Assembly: GCA_002430405.1 (NCBI GenBank)
Contig: DJBM01000088.1
Location: 29,166 to 48,079, forward strand
Direction of reading: 5' to 3'
Origin: Actinobacteria bacterium UBA5976
GTDB lineage: Bacteria > Actinomycetota > Actinomycetes > S36-B12 > UBA5976
Length of the DNA stretch: 18,914 nt
Positions 7,147-14,558 of this stretch are shown here, in pieces (the stretch's first letter is position 1; each line of letters opens with the position of its first letter). Below the pieces are notes generated by a model. It was not told the origin of the DNA and did no database searches. It saw nothing but the letters and a program-made list of their open reading frames with translations. The translations under genes were made by a program, and so were the position numbers.

Positions 7147-7392
7147 GTGAATCCATTTATTTCATACACTCTGGCGCGGATAGTGCTGTTGGCAATCTTC
7201 CTTGGTCTTGGCTATTTATTTGGGCTGCGTGGCCCTCTGCTGCTGATTTTGGGATTCCTAGGTTCTGGACTTGCTTCCCTAATAATTCTTAACAACCAAC
7301 GCTCACAACTTGGTAGCCGTATTGCAGATTATTTTGCCAGGATCAACGCCAAGATCGATGCAAATTCACGCAAAGAAGATTCAGCGGAATAA
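7147..7392 (+). CDS. DUF4229-type small membrane protein
   Basis: An 81-residue protein with two hydrophobic segments (about 8-26 and 29-48) and a polar C-terminal half containing NNQRSQLGSRIADYF. This matches the actinobacterial DUF4229 family by layout: a short N-terminus, two helices, then a QR-rich amphipathic region. These genes are repeatedly found next to menaquinone or cytochrome c genes, but no biochemical role is known to me. It starts at GTG 7147 with no ribosome binding site and is probably leaderless. Its stop is 3 bp from the menA stop on the opposite strand. Function is unassigned; the family call rests on length, topology and context. Confidence 0.75.
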   Translation: MNPFISYTLARIVLLAIFLGLGYLFGLRGPLLLILGFLGSGLASLIILNNQRSQLGSRIADYFARINAKIDANSRKEDSAE

Positions 7393-7395
7393 GTT

Positions 7396-8289
7396 CTAAA
7401 ATCCGTTCGGCGAAAGCCAAATTGACACGGAAATAAATCCTGCGAAAAGCAAAAGCAAGCGAGCAGTATCACCAAGTACGGAAATCAATTCCATTCCAGT
7501 GGCGCCACTTCTAAGAATTTGCAGCGGTCGGCGAGCACTAAGTATCGCGAAAAGCCCAATGTAGGCACTTACTGGTCCGTTATCTAAAAAGTTCATTGCA
7601 AGTGGCATGGCAAACCCTATGACAATACAGAGCCGATAAAGTTCGCGAGTTTTTGCATCGCCCAAGCGCACTGCAAGGGTATGTTTGCCGGCGAGTTCGT
7701 CGGTTGGAATGTCTCGCAGATTATTGGCCACCAGGATTGCAGTGGCTAATGCGCCACAGGCAACACCGCCAAGTAATCCCAATGCGGTAACTTTGCCGGT
7801 TTGACTCGCACTAGTTCCTGCGACTGCGACTAGCCCAAAGAATACGAACACGAATAACTCACCGAAACCGGCGTAACCATATGGTTTAGATCCACCGGTG
7901 TAAAACCAAGCAGCTGCGATCGCAGCAATTCCAATTGGAATTAATAGCCAAACTTGGCTAATTAAGACCATTGCAAGTCCTGCACCTGCACTAACTAAAA
8001 AGGAAATTATTGCAGCGCGCTTCACTTGCACCGGACTTGCAAGTTTTTGTCCCACTAACCTAACGGGCCCAACACGATCATCATCAGTTCCACGGATACC
8101 GTCGCTGTAATCATTTGCATAATTCACACCAACCTGAAGTCCAAGTGACACGACAAAAGCAAGCAGCGCAACAACGGGTCGAAATGAGCCTTCGAATTCG
8201 GCTATCGAAGTTCCAACAAGAACTGGGGCAATTGCAGCAGGAAGAGTTTTTGGTCGAGCGCCAGCTAGCCATTGTTCGCGAGTTGCCAT
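7396..8289 (-). CDS. menA: 1,4-dihydroxy-2-naphthoate polyprenyltransferase MenA
   Basis: MenA attaches the isoprenoid chain to 1,4-dihydroxy-2-naphthoate, giving demethylmenaquinone, the substrate of MenG. It is an integral membrane UbiA-superfamily protein of 297 residues with about eight or nine hydrophobic helices. It opens with the MenA-typical ARPKTLPAAIAPVLVG. The first Asp-rich motif is NDYSD (59-63) followed by GTDDDR; the second is NNLRDIPTDELAGKHTLAVR, with Asp193 and Asp197. These bind Mg2+-diphosphate. AAAGG-like AAAGGT upstream acts as a ribosome binding site. It lies 35 nt after menE on the same strand and is probably cotranscribed with it. Confidence 0.97.
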   Translation of the reverse strand: MATREQWLAGARPKTLPAAIAPVLVGTSIAEFEGSFRPVVALLAFVVSLGLQVGVNYANDYSDGIRGTDDDRVGPVRLVGQKLASPVQVKRAAIISFLVSAGAGLAMVLISQVWLLIPIGIAAIAAAWFYTGGSKPYGYAGFGELFVFVFFGLVAVAGTSASQTGKVTALGLLGGVACGALATAILVANNLRDIPTDELAGKHTLAVRLGDAKTRELYRLCIVIGFAMPLAMNFLDNGPVSAYIGLFAILSARRPLQILRSGATGMELISVLGDTARLLLLFAGFISVSIWLSPNGF

Positions 8290-8304
8290 TTCATTACCTT
8301 TGCT

Positions 8305-8319
8305 GGACTTGGTAAGTCC
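8305..8319 (-). promoter_or_regulatory. Stem-loop in the menE-menA intergenic gap
   Basis: A perfect 6-bp inverted repeat, GGACTT / AAGTCC, with a 3-nt loop occupies much of the 35-nt gap, 6 nt after the menE stop and just upstream of the menA ribosome binding site. There is no T-run. It may tune menA expression or RNA stability; this is inference only. Confidence 0.3.
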
Positions 8320-8324
8320 GAGAA

Positions 8325-9626
8325 TTATTGCGGGGTTCCTGGGTTTTGGTGTGGCCCCTGCGTGTTGTCAGATGTCGTTTGTAAGCGCAAACTTATCCGA
8401 TCAATCTTTCCAGAGTCGAGCATGGGTAGGGATGTCGCAAAATATATTCCTCGTGGAACAGCAGCGCTTCCAATTTGGTTTCGAATGGTGTCTTGAATTT
8501 CAGAAATTAAGTTCGCAGTATCAATTACCTCTGCGCGAGTCACGAGGTGAGCAATTGGAATTGATCCCCACAAGTCATCTTGGATGTCGATTACCGCAAC
8601 ATCTTTGATGAGGGGATGATCTCTGATCAACGACTCAACTGCGCTAAGTGCAACATTTACGCCACCAACAATTACCACGTCATCGAGACGGCCGAGAATT
8701 TGTAACAGTCCAGTTGAGTCAAAATTGCCCGTATCTTGGGTCTGGAATTGGCCAGCAGCAAAACTAACTTCAGTTAATTGCGGCGCAAGCCGATAACCAC
8801 TTGCCACGACGTTTCCGGAAATTGTAATTCTGCCTGGCTCAATCTCATCTTTGGTGTCAAGAGAAATTTGAACTCCTGCAAGGGGGACTCCGTCGAACAC
8901 GCAACCACCACAAGTTTCCGTCATTCCGTATGAGATGGAAACTTTGATGCCGAGTTCGCGCAGTCGCAACTGCATGGGTTGTGGGGTTGCAGCTGCGCCA
9001 CTTAAAACTAAGTCGTAACTTTGCAGTGCCTCTATGCCGACGCTGCCAGCATCTAGCAGTCGGGTAATTTGAGTTGGCACCAGCGAAACCATCAGGGCAC
9101 GACCGTCTTCAGCACTTTTGTGTTGGGCGCGCTTGGTTGTCTCAGCAAATGTTGCAGCGTCAAATGCACGGGCACCACCCACGCTGGGATCAATTTCAAA
9201 TGGGCTCTCATGCAACATGGATCTAACTAAGACCATGATTCCTGCGATTCGATGAACCGGCATTGAAATCACCCAACGATTGTTCGTGCCAAAGCGCGTC
9301 CCAAATGCTAAGGCAGAGGCTTCGAGTGCGCGTTGACTTAGCAATACTCCGCGCGGGGTCCCAGTTGATCCGGAAGTCGCACAAACAATTGAAATGTCAG
9401 CAGACTCAAGTGGGAAGTTTGGATCATCGGGCTTGAGGCTTTCCAGACTCTGCTGCAGTAGTTGCGCGGGAGTTGTAGCAATCGGCAAAATTGCGGGTCC
9501 CGTCCCAAATAGGGCAGGACTTAATTCCCTGGCAAGTTTTTCCACCCCGGCCGCGCCAGGTGGCACCGTTACCGCAGTTAGTTTGCGGGCAAACGGAGAT
9601 TTAGTAAATATGTCAGATTGCGTCAT
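8325..9626 (-). CDS. menE: o-Succinylbenzoate-CoA ligase MenE
   Basis: An AMP-forming acyl-CoA ligase that activates o-succinylbenzoate with ATP and CoA for ring closure by MenB. The 433 residues hold the phosphate-binding loop TSGSTGTPRG (84-93), YGMTETCGG, the hinge region LGRLDDVVIVGGVNV and the C-terminal LDSGKIDR with the adenylation Lys. The usual TGD of the family reads TQDTG, keeping the Asp. The loop Lys (TPKG) is Arg here. The N-terminal region is shorter than in Bacillus MenE, as in other actinobacteria. Context with menA, menB, menC and menD makes MenE far likelier than a general fatty acyl-CoA ligase. It is divergent from menB across a 53-bp promoter region. Confidence 0.94.
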   Translation of the reverse strand: MTQSDIFTKSPFARKLTAVTVPPGAAGVEKLARELSPALFGTGPAILPIATTPAQLLQQSLESLKPDDPNFPLESADISIVCATSGSTGTPRGVLLSQRALEASALAFGTRFGTNNRWVISMPVHRIAGIMVLVRSMLHESPFEIDPSVGGARAFDAATFAETTKRAQHKSAEDGRALMVSLVPTQITRLLDAGSVGIEALQSYDLVLSGAAATPQPMQLRLRELGIKVSISYGMTETCGGCVFDGVPLAGVQISLDTKDEIEPGRITISGNVVASGYRLAPQLTEVSFAAGQFQTQDTGNFDSTGLLQILGRLDDVVIVGGVNVALSAVESLIRDHPLIKDVAVIDIQDDLWGSIPIAHLVTRAEVIDTANLISEIQDTIRNQIGSAAVPRGIYFATSLPMLDSGKIDRISLRLQTTSDNTQGPHQNPGTPQ

Positions 9627-9633
9627 CGAGACT

Positions 9634-9639
9634 AGCCTA
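9634..9639 (-). promoter_or_regulatory. Putative -10 box for menE (leaderless)
   Basis: TAGGCT on the - strand ends 7 nt before the menE ATG. A TTGTGG sits 15 nt further upstream as a weak -35 candidate. No Shine-Dalgarno sequence is present. The same TAGGCT hexamer precedes menF. Confidence 0.45.
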
Positions 9640-9666
9640 GAGCGAAGTATTAACCCACAAGATTTT

Positions 9667-9674
9667 TATAAGGT
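9667..9674 (+). promoter_or_regulatory. Putative -10 box for menB (leaderless)
   Basis: TATAAGGT holds two overlapping candidate hexamers (TATAAG and TAAGGT) that end 7 and 5 nt before the menB ATG at 9680. A leaderless or near-leaderless transcript is expected. AAGG could alternatively act as a weak ribosome binding site. Confidence 0.35.
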
Positions 9675-9679
9675 TTGTT

Positions 9680-10612
9680 ATGGATACTCGCACAAAGTAC
9701 GTTCTGCCACCAGTAGTTGCCGACGATAGCCCAGCCAAGACTAATCCAAGTTACTCCTCAATCACACTTGCCAGCACCTGGGTCAGATCAGGGGATTACA
9801 CCGACATAATTTTCGAACGATCGACATGGGAAGTTTCCGGAATTGCCAAAATAACAATTAACCGACCAGAAAAGCGAAATGCTTTTCGGCCCCAAACAGT
9901 TAAGGAATTAATACACGCTCTTGATGTGGCGCGCGATGACCCAAGCATTGGCGTTGTAATTCTCACTGGTAAAGGTGACTGGGCATTTTGTAGTGGTGGC
10001 GACCAAATGATTCGCGGAGACGATGGCTACATCGGCGATGATGCAATTGCACAAGCCGGAGTTGGTCGACTCAATGTGCTCGATCTGCAAGTTGCAATCC
10101 GAAGAATTCCAAAACCAGTTGTCGCAATGGTTGCTGGATATTCAATTGGTGGTGGACACGTGCTGCATGTCGTATGTGATTTAACAATCGCTGCTGACAA
10201 TGCTCGCTTCGGTCAGACTGGACCAATTGTCGGCTCCTTCGATGGTGGGTACGGTTCGGGATTACTTGCGCGACACATCGGACAAAAACGGGCACGCGAA
10301 ATTTGGTTCTTATGTCGTCAGTATGGAGCCGAGCAAGCATATGACTGGGGTCTAGTGAATTCTGTGGTTCCACTTGCAGATTTGGAAATTGAAACAGTGC
10401 AATGGTGTAAAGAGATGCTGCAGTTATCACCACTTTCACTTCGCATGTTGAAAGCAAGTCACAACGCTGCCGATGATGGCTTAGCTGGAATTCAACAACT
10501 CGCTGGGGATGCCACATTGCTGTTCTATATGAGTGAAGAAGCTCAGGAAGGTCGCAACGCATATAAAGAAAAGCGTCGTCCAGACTTTAAACAATTTCCC
10601 AAGCGGCCTTAG
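9680..10612 (+). CDS. menB: 1,4-dihydroxy-2-naphthoyl-CoA synthase MenB
   Basis: A crotonase-fold enzyme that closes the second ring of the naphthoquinone from o-succinylbenzoyl-CoA. The 310 residues include SGGDQ (105-109), the oxyanion-hole region GYSIGGGH (153-160), GSFDGGYGS with the catalytic-region Asp188, and a C-terminal YKEKRRPDF segment with Tyr295, which in MenB reaches a neighbouring subunit. The N-terminal extension of about 40 residues before DIIFERS resembles that of mycobacterial MenB (about 314 residues). This distinguishes it from ordinary enoyl-CoA hydratases. It starts a + strand set menB-menC-menD. Confidence 0.97.
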   Translation: MDTRTKYVLPPVVADDSPAKTNPSYSSITLASTWVRSGDYTDIIFERSTWEVSGIAKITINRPEKRNAFRPQTVKELIHALDVARDDPSIGVVILTGKGDWAFCSGGDQMIRGDDGYIGDDAIAQAGVGRLNVLDLQVAIRRIPKPVVAMVAGYSIGGGHVLHVVCDLTIAADNARFGQTGPIVGSFDGGYGSGLLARHIGQKRAREIWFLCRQYGAEQAYDWGLVNSVVPLADLEIETVQWCKEMLQLSPLSLRMLKASHNAADDGLAGIQQLAGDATLLFYMSEEAQEGRNAYKEKRRPDFKQFPKRP

Positions 10613-10616
10613 TCAA

Positions 10617-10645
10617 ACAATCAATAATTTAATTGTCGTATTGAT
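10617..10645. repeat. Nested inverted repeats in the menB-menC gap
   Basis: ATCAATA (10620-10626) and TATTGAT (10639-10645) are perfect inverted copies separated by 12 nt. ACAAT (10617-10621) and ATTGT (10632-10636) form a second, overlapping pair. The AT-rich element fills most of the 48-nt gap before menC, which lacks a clear ribosome binding site. It could be an operator or an RNA hairpin. Confidence 0.35.
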
Positions 10646-10660
10646 GAGAACCGCTAGCTA

Positions 10661-11713
10661 ATGTCGATCGAATTAATCGCACGGCAGTGTGCGCCGTTTT
10701 CGTTGAATTTAACTACTGAATTTCGTGGAATTGGTGTGCGAACTGGCGCATTAATTAGTGGTTCAACGGGTTGGGGCGAATTTGCGCCATTTCCAGAATA
10801 TGACGACAAAATTGCTGCTCGTTGGTTAGCTGGCGCGCTCGAGGCAGCTTTTGGAAAGTTTCCCGAACGCGTTCGGTCATCGGTTCCCATAAATGCGATC
10901 ATTCCAATCATGGGGCTAGCACAAACAAAAACTGCAGTTGAATCTGCAGTGACAATTCATGGCATGACTACGTTCAAAATTAAAGTTGCAAATGATTCCC
11001 CAGTCTCATTTGCTGCTGACTTAGCCCGCATCAAAATGGTGCGAACCACGCTTGACGAAATAGTTGTTGGCGGAAAAATTAGAATTGATGTAAACGGCAG
11101 CTGGACCGTTTCCCGCGCCCTTGAATCTTTAACGCAAATCGTTGCGGAAATTGGAGAACTGGACTACGTCGAGCAACCATGCGCGGACATCGAAGAATTA
11201 CTTAAATTGCGAAACAAAATGAGTGCTTGGTCGCAACCCGTACGAATTGCGCTCGATGAATCAATTCGGCAGGCGACTCAAATTGATATTTCAACTTTGC
11301 GTGAGGTTGCTGACGTTATCGTTGTTAAGGCCATCCCGTTAGGTGGAGTGCAGCGCTCCCTCGAACTCGTTAATGACATTGGCTTACCGACTGTGGTCAG
11401 TGGCTCACTTGATAGTTCAGTTGGCCTATCTAGTTCCATCGCGTTAGCAGCAGCCGTGCCAGAGCTATATGGTGCTTGCGGACTTGGAACTGGAACACTT
11501 TTTGCGCAAGATTTAGTGACCCCAACGACGCTACCCGAAAATGGTCAATTGCCAGTTCGACGTAGTTCACCAGATGCCCAACTTTTGACCTCTGCTGCAG
11601 CGCGAGTCACCCAAGCAGATCGTCTTTGGTGGCAGGAACGAATCGTGCGTGCGTGGGATAGTGGAGCAAAAGAAATGGTTTCCAATGATGTTCGAGATGC
11701 GGTGCTGGCATGA
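10661..11713 (+). CDS. menC: o-Succinylbenzoate synthase MenC
   Basis: An enolase-superfamily dehydratase converting SHCHC to o-succinylbenzoate. The 350 residues carry the expected active site: KIK at 106-108 (Lys108 as general acid/base), Mg2+ ligands Asp143 (RIDVNG), Glu171 (EQP) and Asp199 (ALDES), and the second Lys223 (VVKAIPLGG). The barrel end reads VVSGSLDSSVGL, typical of actinobacterial MenC. Length and motifs agree with MenC rather than muconate-cycloisomerase paralogues, and the neighbours confirm it. The stop overlaps the menD start by 4 nt (ATGA), so the two are translationally coupled. Confidence 0.95.
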   Translation: MSIELIARQCAPFSLNLTTEFRGIGVRTGALISGSTGWGEFAPFPEYDDKIAARWLAGALEAAFGKFPERVRSSVPINAIIPIMGLAQTKTAVESAVTIHGMTTFKIKVANDSPVSFAADLARIKMVRTTLDEIVVGGKIRIDVNGSWTVSRALESLTQIVAEIGELDYVEQPCADIEELLKLRNKMSAWSQPVRIALDESIRQATQIDISTLREVADVIVVKAIPLGGVQRSLELVNDIGLPTVVSGSLDSSVGLSSSIALAAAVPELYGACGLGTGTLFAQDLVTPTTLPENGQLPVRRSSPDAQLLTSAAARVTQADRLWWQERIVRAWDSGAKEMVSNDVRDAVLA

Positions 11714-13365
11714 CGATAAATAATGCAACGCAGTGCGCGAGAGCAATTGTTCAAGCTTGTATTTCCCAAGGCGCAAAGCATGTGGTTATTGCGCCAGGCT
11801 CTCGTAATGCCCCACTTGCTTGGGCTTTTGCGCAAGCAGAAAAAGCAGGGGCAATTAAAATTCACATTCGAATTGATGAACGAGATGCTGGCTTCCTCGC
11901 CCTTGGCATTGCAAAAGCAACTCATCAAATCGTTCCAGTAGTTGTTACTTCTGGTAGCGCAGTTGCAAACTTGCTGCCTGCTGTGGTCGAGGCATATCAA
12001 AGCGCTGTGTCATTAATTGTTTTAAGCGCCGATCGGCCTGCGAAATTTCGCGGTCTGAGCGCGCCACAAACAATTAAGCAATTTGAAATTTTTGGCAGTT
12101 TTGCCAAAGTAAGTATCGATGTCGAGTCAACACAAAAAGATTTTGAAAACGTGACGCATGCACTTAATGCCGCCCAAAGCACGCGTCCAGGGCCGGTACA
12201 AGTTAACGTGCAATTCGATGTGCCTCTAATGCCAGATAGCAACGAACTCGACTGGTCTCCCGAAACGCCTGCCAAGAATAGTGCTGAAGTAAAAAATCAA
12301 AAATCTAGCACTTTAGTTCCTGTCGAATTAAATGTCGCAACTAATGGCATTTTTGTTTTAGGTGACAACGCAGATGCAGATGCCGTTCTAGAAATTGCGA
12401 ACCTTGCCACGCAATTAGCTTGGCCAATAGTTTGGGAGCCCAGTGCGAATGCACACTCCTTGACAAACTCAATTTCGCATGGGGTGCTACTTCTGCAAGC
12501 AGGAGTCGCTCCGCAACCCGATGTGGTAGTAACACTTGGAACTGTTGGGCTATCGCGCGCGGTGCTGACGTTGCTAAAGAATTCCCCCAATCACATAGCA
12601 ATCCACAGCTCACTTTCTGGCCCAGATTTACCAAATCCAGTATCGAGTGCAACTCAAATTCTGGATCAGGTGCCACTGCTGCGAAATATCCCTGATAGTA
12701 ATTGGTTAGGGCTCTGGCAGAAATTGGATTCACAGACAGGCGATGTGATCAAGAGTTTGCTACCGCAAGATACCTTGAGTGGGCCGAGTAGCGCATTGAC
12801 GCTTTGGAATAGTGCGCACGATGAAGATCAAATTTTTGTTGCCGCTTCTTGGGCAGTGCGACATTTAGAAGCTTATGCGCCAAGGCGAAATGGCTTAACG
12901 GTATTTGGTAACCGGGGAGCTAATGGCATAGATGGACTGATATCAACAGCAGCTGGAGTAGCAATTGGCTCCGGTAAGCACACTTACTTACTCATGGGGG
13001 ATATTGCTTTCCTGCATGACATAGGTGGATTAAATCTTGGTACAGATCAAGATGAACCGAATTTAACGATCGTGGTACTTGATAATGATGGCAGTGGAAT
13101 TTTTAGTCAATTAGAACAAGGTGCCAGCGAATATCGCGAACACTATGAAAAGATTTTTGGAACTCCGCACGGTAAGGACTTGTGGGTAATCGCTGAATCG
13201 CTTGGCATTCCAGCCAAGCAGGTGTCAACGGTTACTGACCTAAAGTTTGCATTAACTAACTTCCGAAACATTCCTGGAATGAAAGTTGTGGTTTGCCTGA
13301 CAGGTAACCGAGTTGATGAGAACAATTTGATAAAGCGAATAATTGAAGAAACTTCCAAGAGTTAA
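11710..13365 (+). CDS. menD: SEPHCHC synthase MenD
   Basis: A thiamine diphosphate enzyme that joins 2-oxoglutarate to isochorismate. The 551 residues start with the substrate and ThDP region (IAPGSRNAPLAWAF, HIRIDERDAGFLALG, TSGSAVANLLPAVVEA). The C-terminal ThDP-Mg2+ motif begins with Gly430-Asp431 (MGDIAFLHDIGGLN) and ends at LDNDGSGIFSQLEQ, where the usual Asn-Asn reads Asn459-Asp460. The middle part is poorly conserved, as usual in MenD. The ATG overlaps the menC stop. It is followed 9 nt later by the P1 peptidase gene, whose ribosome binding site overlaps the menD stop. Confidence 0.96.
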   Translation: MTINNATQCARAIVQACISQGAKHVVIAPGSRNAPLAWAFAQAEKAGAIKIHIRIDERDAGFLALGIAKATHQIVPVVVTSGSAVANLLPAVVEAYQSAVSLIVLSADRPAKFRGLSAPQTIKQFEIFGSFAKVSIDVESTQKDFENVTHALNAAQSTRPGPVQVNVQFDVPLMPDSNELDWSPETPAKNSAEVKNQKSSTLVPVELNVATNGIFVLGDNADADAVLEIANLATQLAWPIVWEPSANAHSLTNSISHGVLLLQAGVAPQPDVVVTLGTVGLSRAVLTLLKNSPNHIAIHSSLSGPDLPNPVSSATQILDQVPLLRNIPDSNWLGLWQKLDSQTGDVIKSLLPQDTLSGPSSALTLWNSAHDEDQIFVAASWAVRHLEAYAPRRNGLTVFGNRGANGIDGLISTAAGVAIGSGKHTYLLMGDIAFLHDIGGLNLGTDQDEPNLTIVVLDNDGSGIFSQLEQGASEYREHYEKIFGTPHGKDLWVIAESLGIPAKQVSTVTDLKFALTNFRNIPGMKVVVCLTGNRVDENNLIKRIIEETSKS

Positions 13366-13374
13366 GGAATTCAA

Positions 13375-14502
13375 ATGCGCGCTCGCGATTTAGGAATAGT
13401 TTGTGATGGCACCCCAGGAAAATTAAATGCCATCACTGACGTCCCAGGTCTTGAAGTGGGCATGGTTACTTTGATTTCGGGTGAAGGTGAATTGGTTCCT
13501 GACAAAGGTCCGGTCCGCACTGGCGTAACCGCTATCTTGCCCGTCGGCCGCGATCGGATGCAGCAGGCTATTCCGGCGGGGATCTATTCACTCAACGGCA
13601 ATGGCGAGATGACTGGCTCGCATTGGATTTCTGAAACGGGTGGTCTATCTGGTCCCATAATGCTGACGAACACCCACGCTGTTGGCACAGTGCATCGTGG
13701 CGTTATCGAATGGGTTAAGCAAAATAATCCGCAAGCTGCCATGGAATGGCTACTACCTGTTGTTGCCGAAACTTGGGATGGCTATCTCAACGATATAAAC
13801 GGACCACATGTAACGACTCAGCACGCGATCACCGCAATTGATTTGGCAAAAAATGGCGAGGTACTCGAAGGCTCGTTTGGTGGTGGTACCGGAATGAACT
13901 GCTATTCGTTTAAAGGTGGTAACGGCACGGCGTCTCGAGCGGTAGATTTTGGCGGCAAAGAATATGTTGTTGGAGCATTTCTCCAAGCAAATTTTGGTGA
14001 CCGCAAGGAACTTCGAATAACTGGAATTGATATGTCAGACCTAGACGTTCCAAATCCAATGGCAGATTCGACTTGGATAGAAAAAGATAAATCGCGAATC
14101 GCCCCTGGTGGTGCCGGCTCAGTGATTGCCGTGATTGCGACTAATGCACCGCTTCTTCCAGACCAATGTCGTGCGTTAGCTCGCCGCGTCCCGCTCGGTT
14201 TAGCTCGCACTGGAACAGCTGGTGGACATTTCAGTGGTGATATCTTCTTAGCTTTTTCAACTGCTAACCCAGGCCCACTTTCGAGTGGCTTTCCTACTTT
14301 GCCGCGTCACGATGCCAAATTAAGCACACTTGATTTCATACCTTGGAATTACCTTGATGCTTTCTATACTGCTGTGGTCCAAAGCGTCGAAGAAGCAGTC
14401 TTGAATGCTTTAGTAAACAACGTAACAATGATTGGCCGTGATGGAAATGTTTCGCATGCCATCCCACATGATCAAATTAAATTACGTTTGGCAGCACGCT
14501 AA
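13375..14502 (+). CDS. P1 family self-processing peptidase (DmpA/BapA-type aminopeptidase)
   Basis: An N-terminal nucleophile-type hydrolase. The family is made as one chain and cuts itself before a Ser that becomes the catalytic N-terminus. Here GGAGSVIAVIATNAPL places that junction at Gly248-Ser249, matching Gly249-Ser250 of DmpA, and the 375-residue length also matches DmpA. Other family marks are GIVCDGTPGKLNAITDVPGLEVG, TNTHAVGTVHRG and EGSFGGGTGMNCY. Members remove N-terminal amino acids, D-amino acids or beta-amino acids from small peptides and amides; the substrate here cannot be told. There is no signal peptide, so it is probably cytoplasmic. AAGGA at 13364-13368 is a good ribosome binding site. 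Cotranscription with menD looks likely, yet no link to menaquinone is known. Confidence 0.93.
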   Translation: MRARDLGIVCDGTPGKLNAITDVPGLEVGMVTLISGEGELVPDKGPVRTGVTAILPVGRDRMQQAIPAGIYSLNGNGEMTGSHWISETGGLSGPIMLTNTHAVGTVHRGVIEWVKQNNPQAAMEWLLPVVAETWDGYLNDINGPHVTTQHAITAIDLAKNGEVLEGSFGGGTGMNCYSFKGGNGTASRAVDFGGKEYVVGAFLQANFGDRKELRITGIDMSDLDVPNPMADSTWIEKDKSRIAPGGAGSVIAVIATNAPLLPDQCRALARRVPLGLARTGTAGGHFSGDIFLAFSTANPGPLSSGFPTLPRHDAKLSTLDFIPWNYLDAFYTAVVQSVEEAVLNALVNNVTMIGRDGNVSHAIPHDQIKLRLAAR

Positions 14503-14511
14503 AACCCGTTT

Positions 14512-14540
14512 TTGTCAGGTTTGGCAAGTACGGTTAAGGC
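14512..14540 (+). promoter_or_regulatory. Possible promoter for the RecB-family nuclease
   Basis: TTGTCA (14512-14517) and TAAGGC (14535-14540) are separated by 17 nt, in the 56-nt gap after the peptidase. This is the only reasonably spaced -35/-10 pair I noticed. TACGGT at 14529 is an alternative -10. Confidence 0.3.
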
Positions 14541-14544
14541 AGTC

Positions 14545-14551
14545 AGAGAGG
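14545..14551 (+). promoter_or_regulatory. Shine-Dalgarno sequence that decides the nuclease GTG start
   Basis: AGAGAGG lies 7 nt before the GTG at 14559. The ATG at 14557 in another frame is followed by TGG TAA and cannot encode the protein. Confidence 0.55.
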
Positions 14552-14558
14552 TTTCGAT

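Noticed and set aside
7092..7169. Upstream start for the PLDc_N protein
   Set aside because: It would add 26 atypical residues and overlap the divergent DUF4229 gene; the ATG at 7091 gives the normal family start.
10071..10562. 163-codon open frame antisense to menB
   Set aside because: It is a shadow of a highly conserved crotonase gene, with an atypical His/Arg/Gln-rich composition and no recognisable family.
14503..14530. Terminator after the P1 peptidase (AAACC / GGTTT pairing)
   Set aside because: Only 5 bp with an 11-nt loop and the T-run inside the loop; too weak to call.
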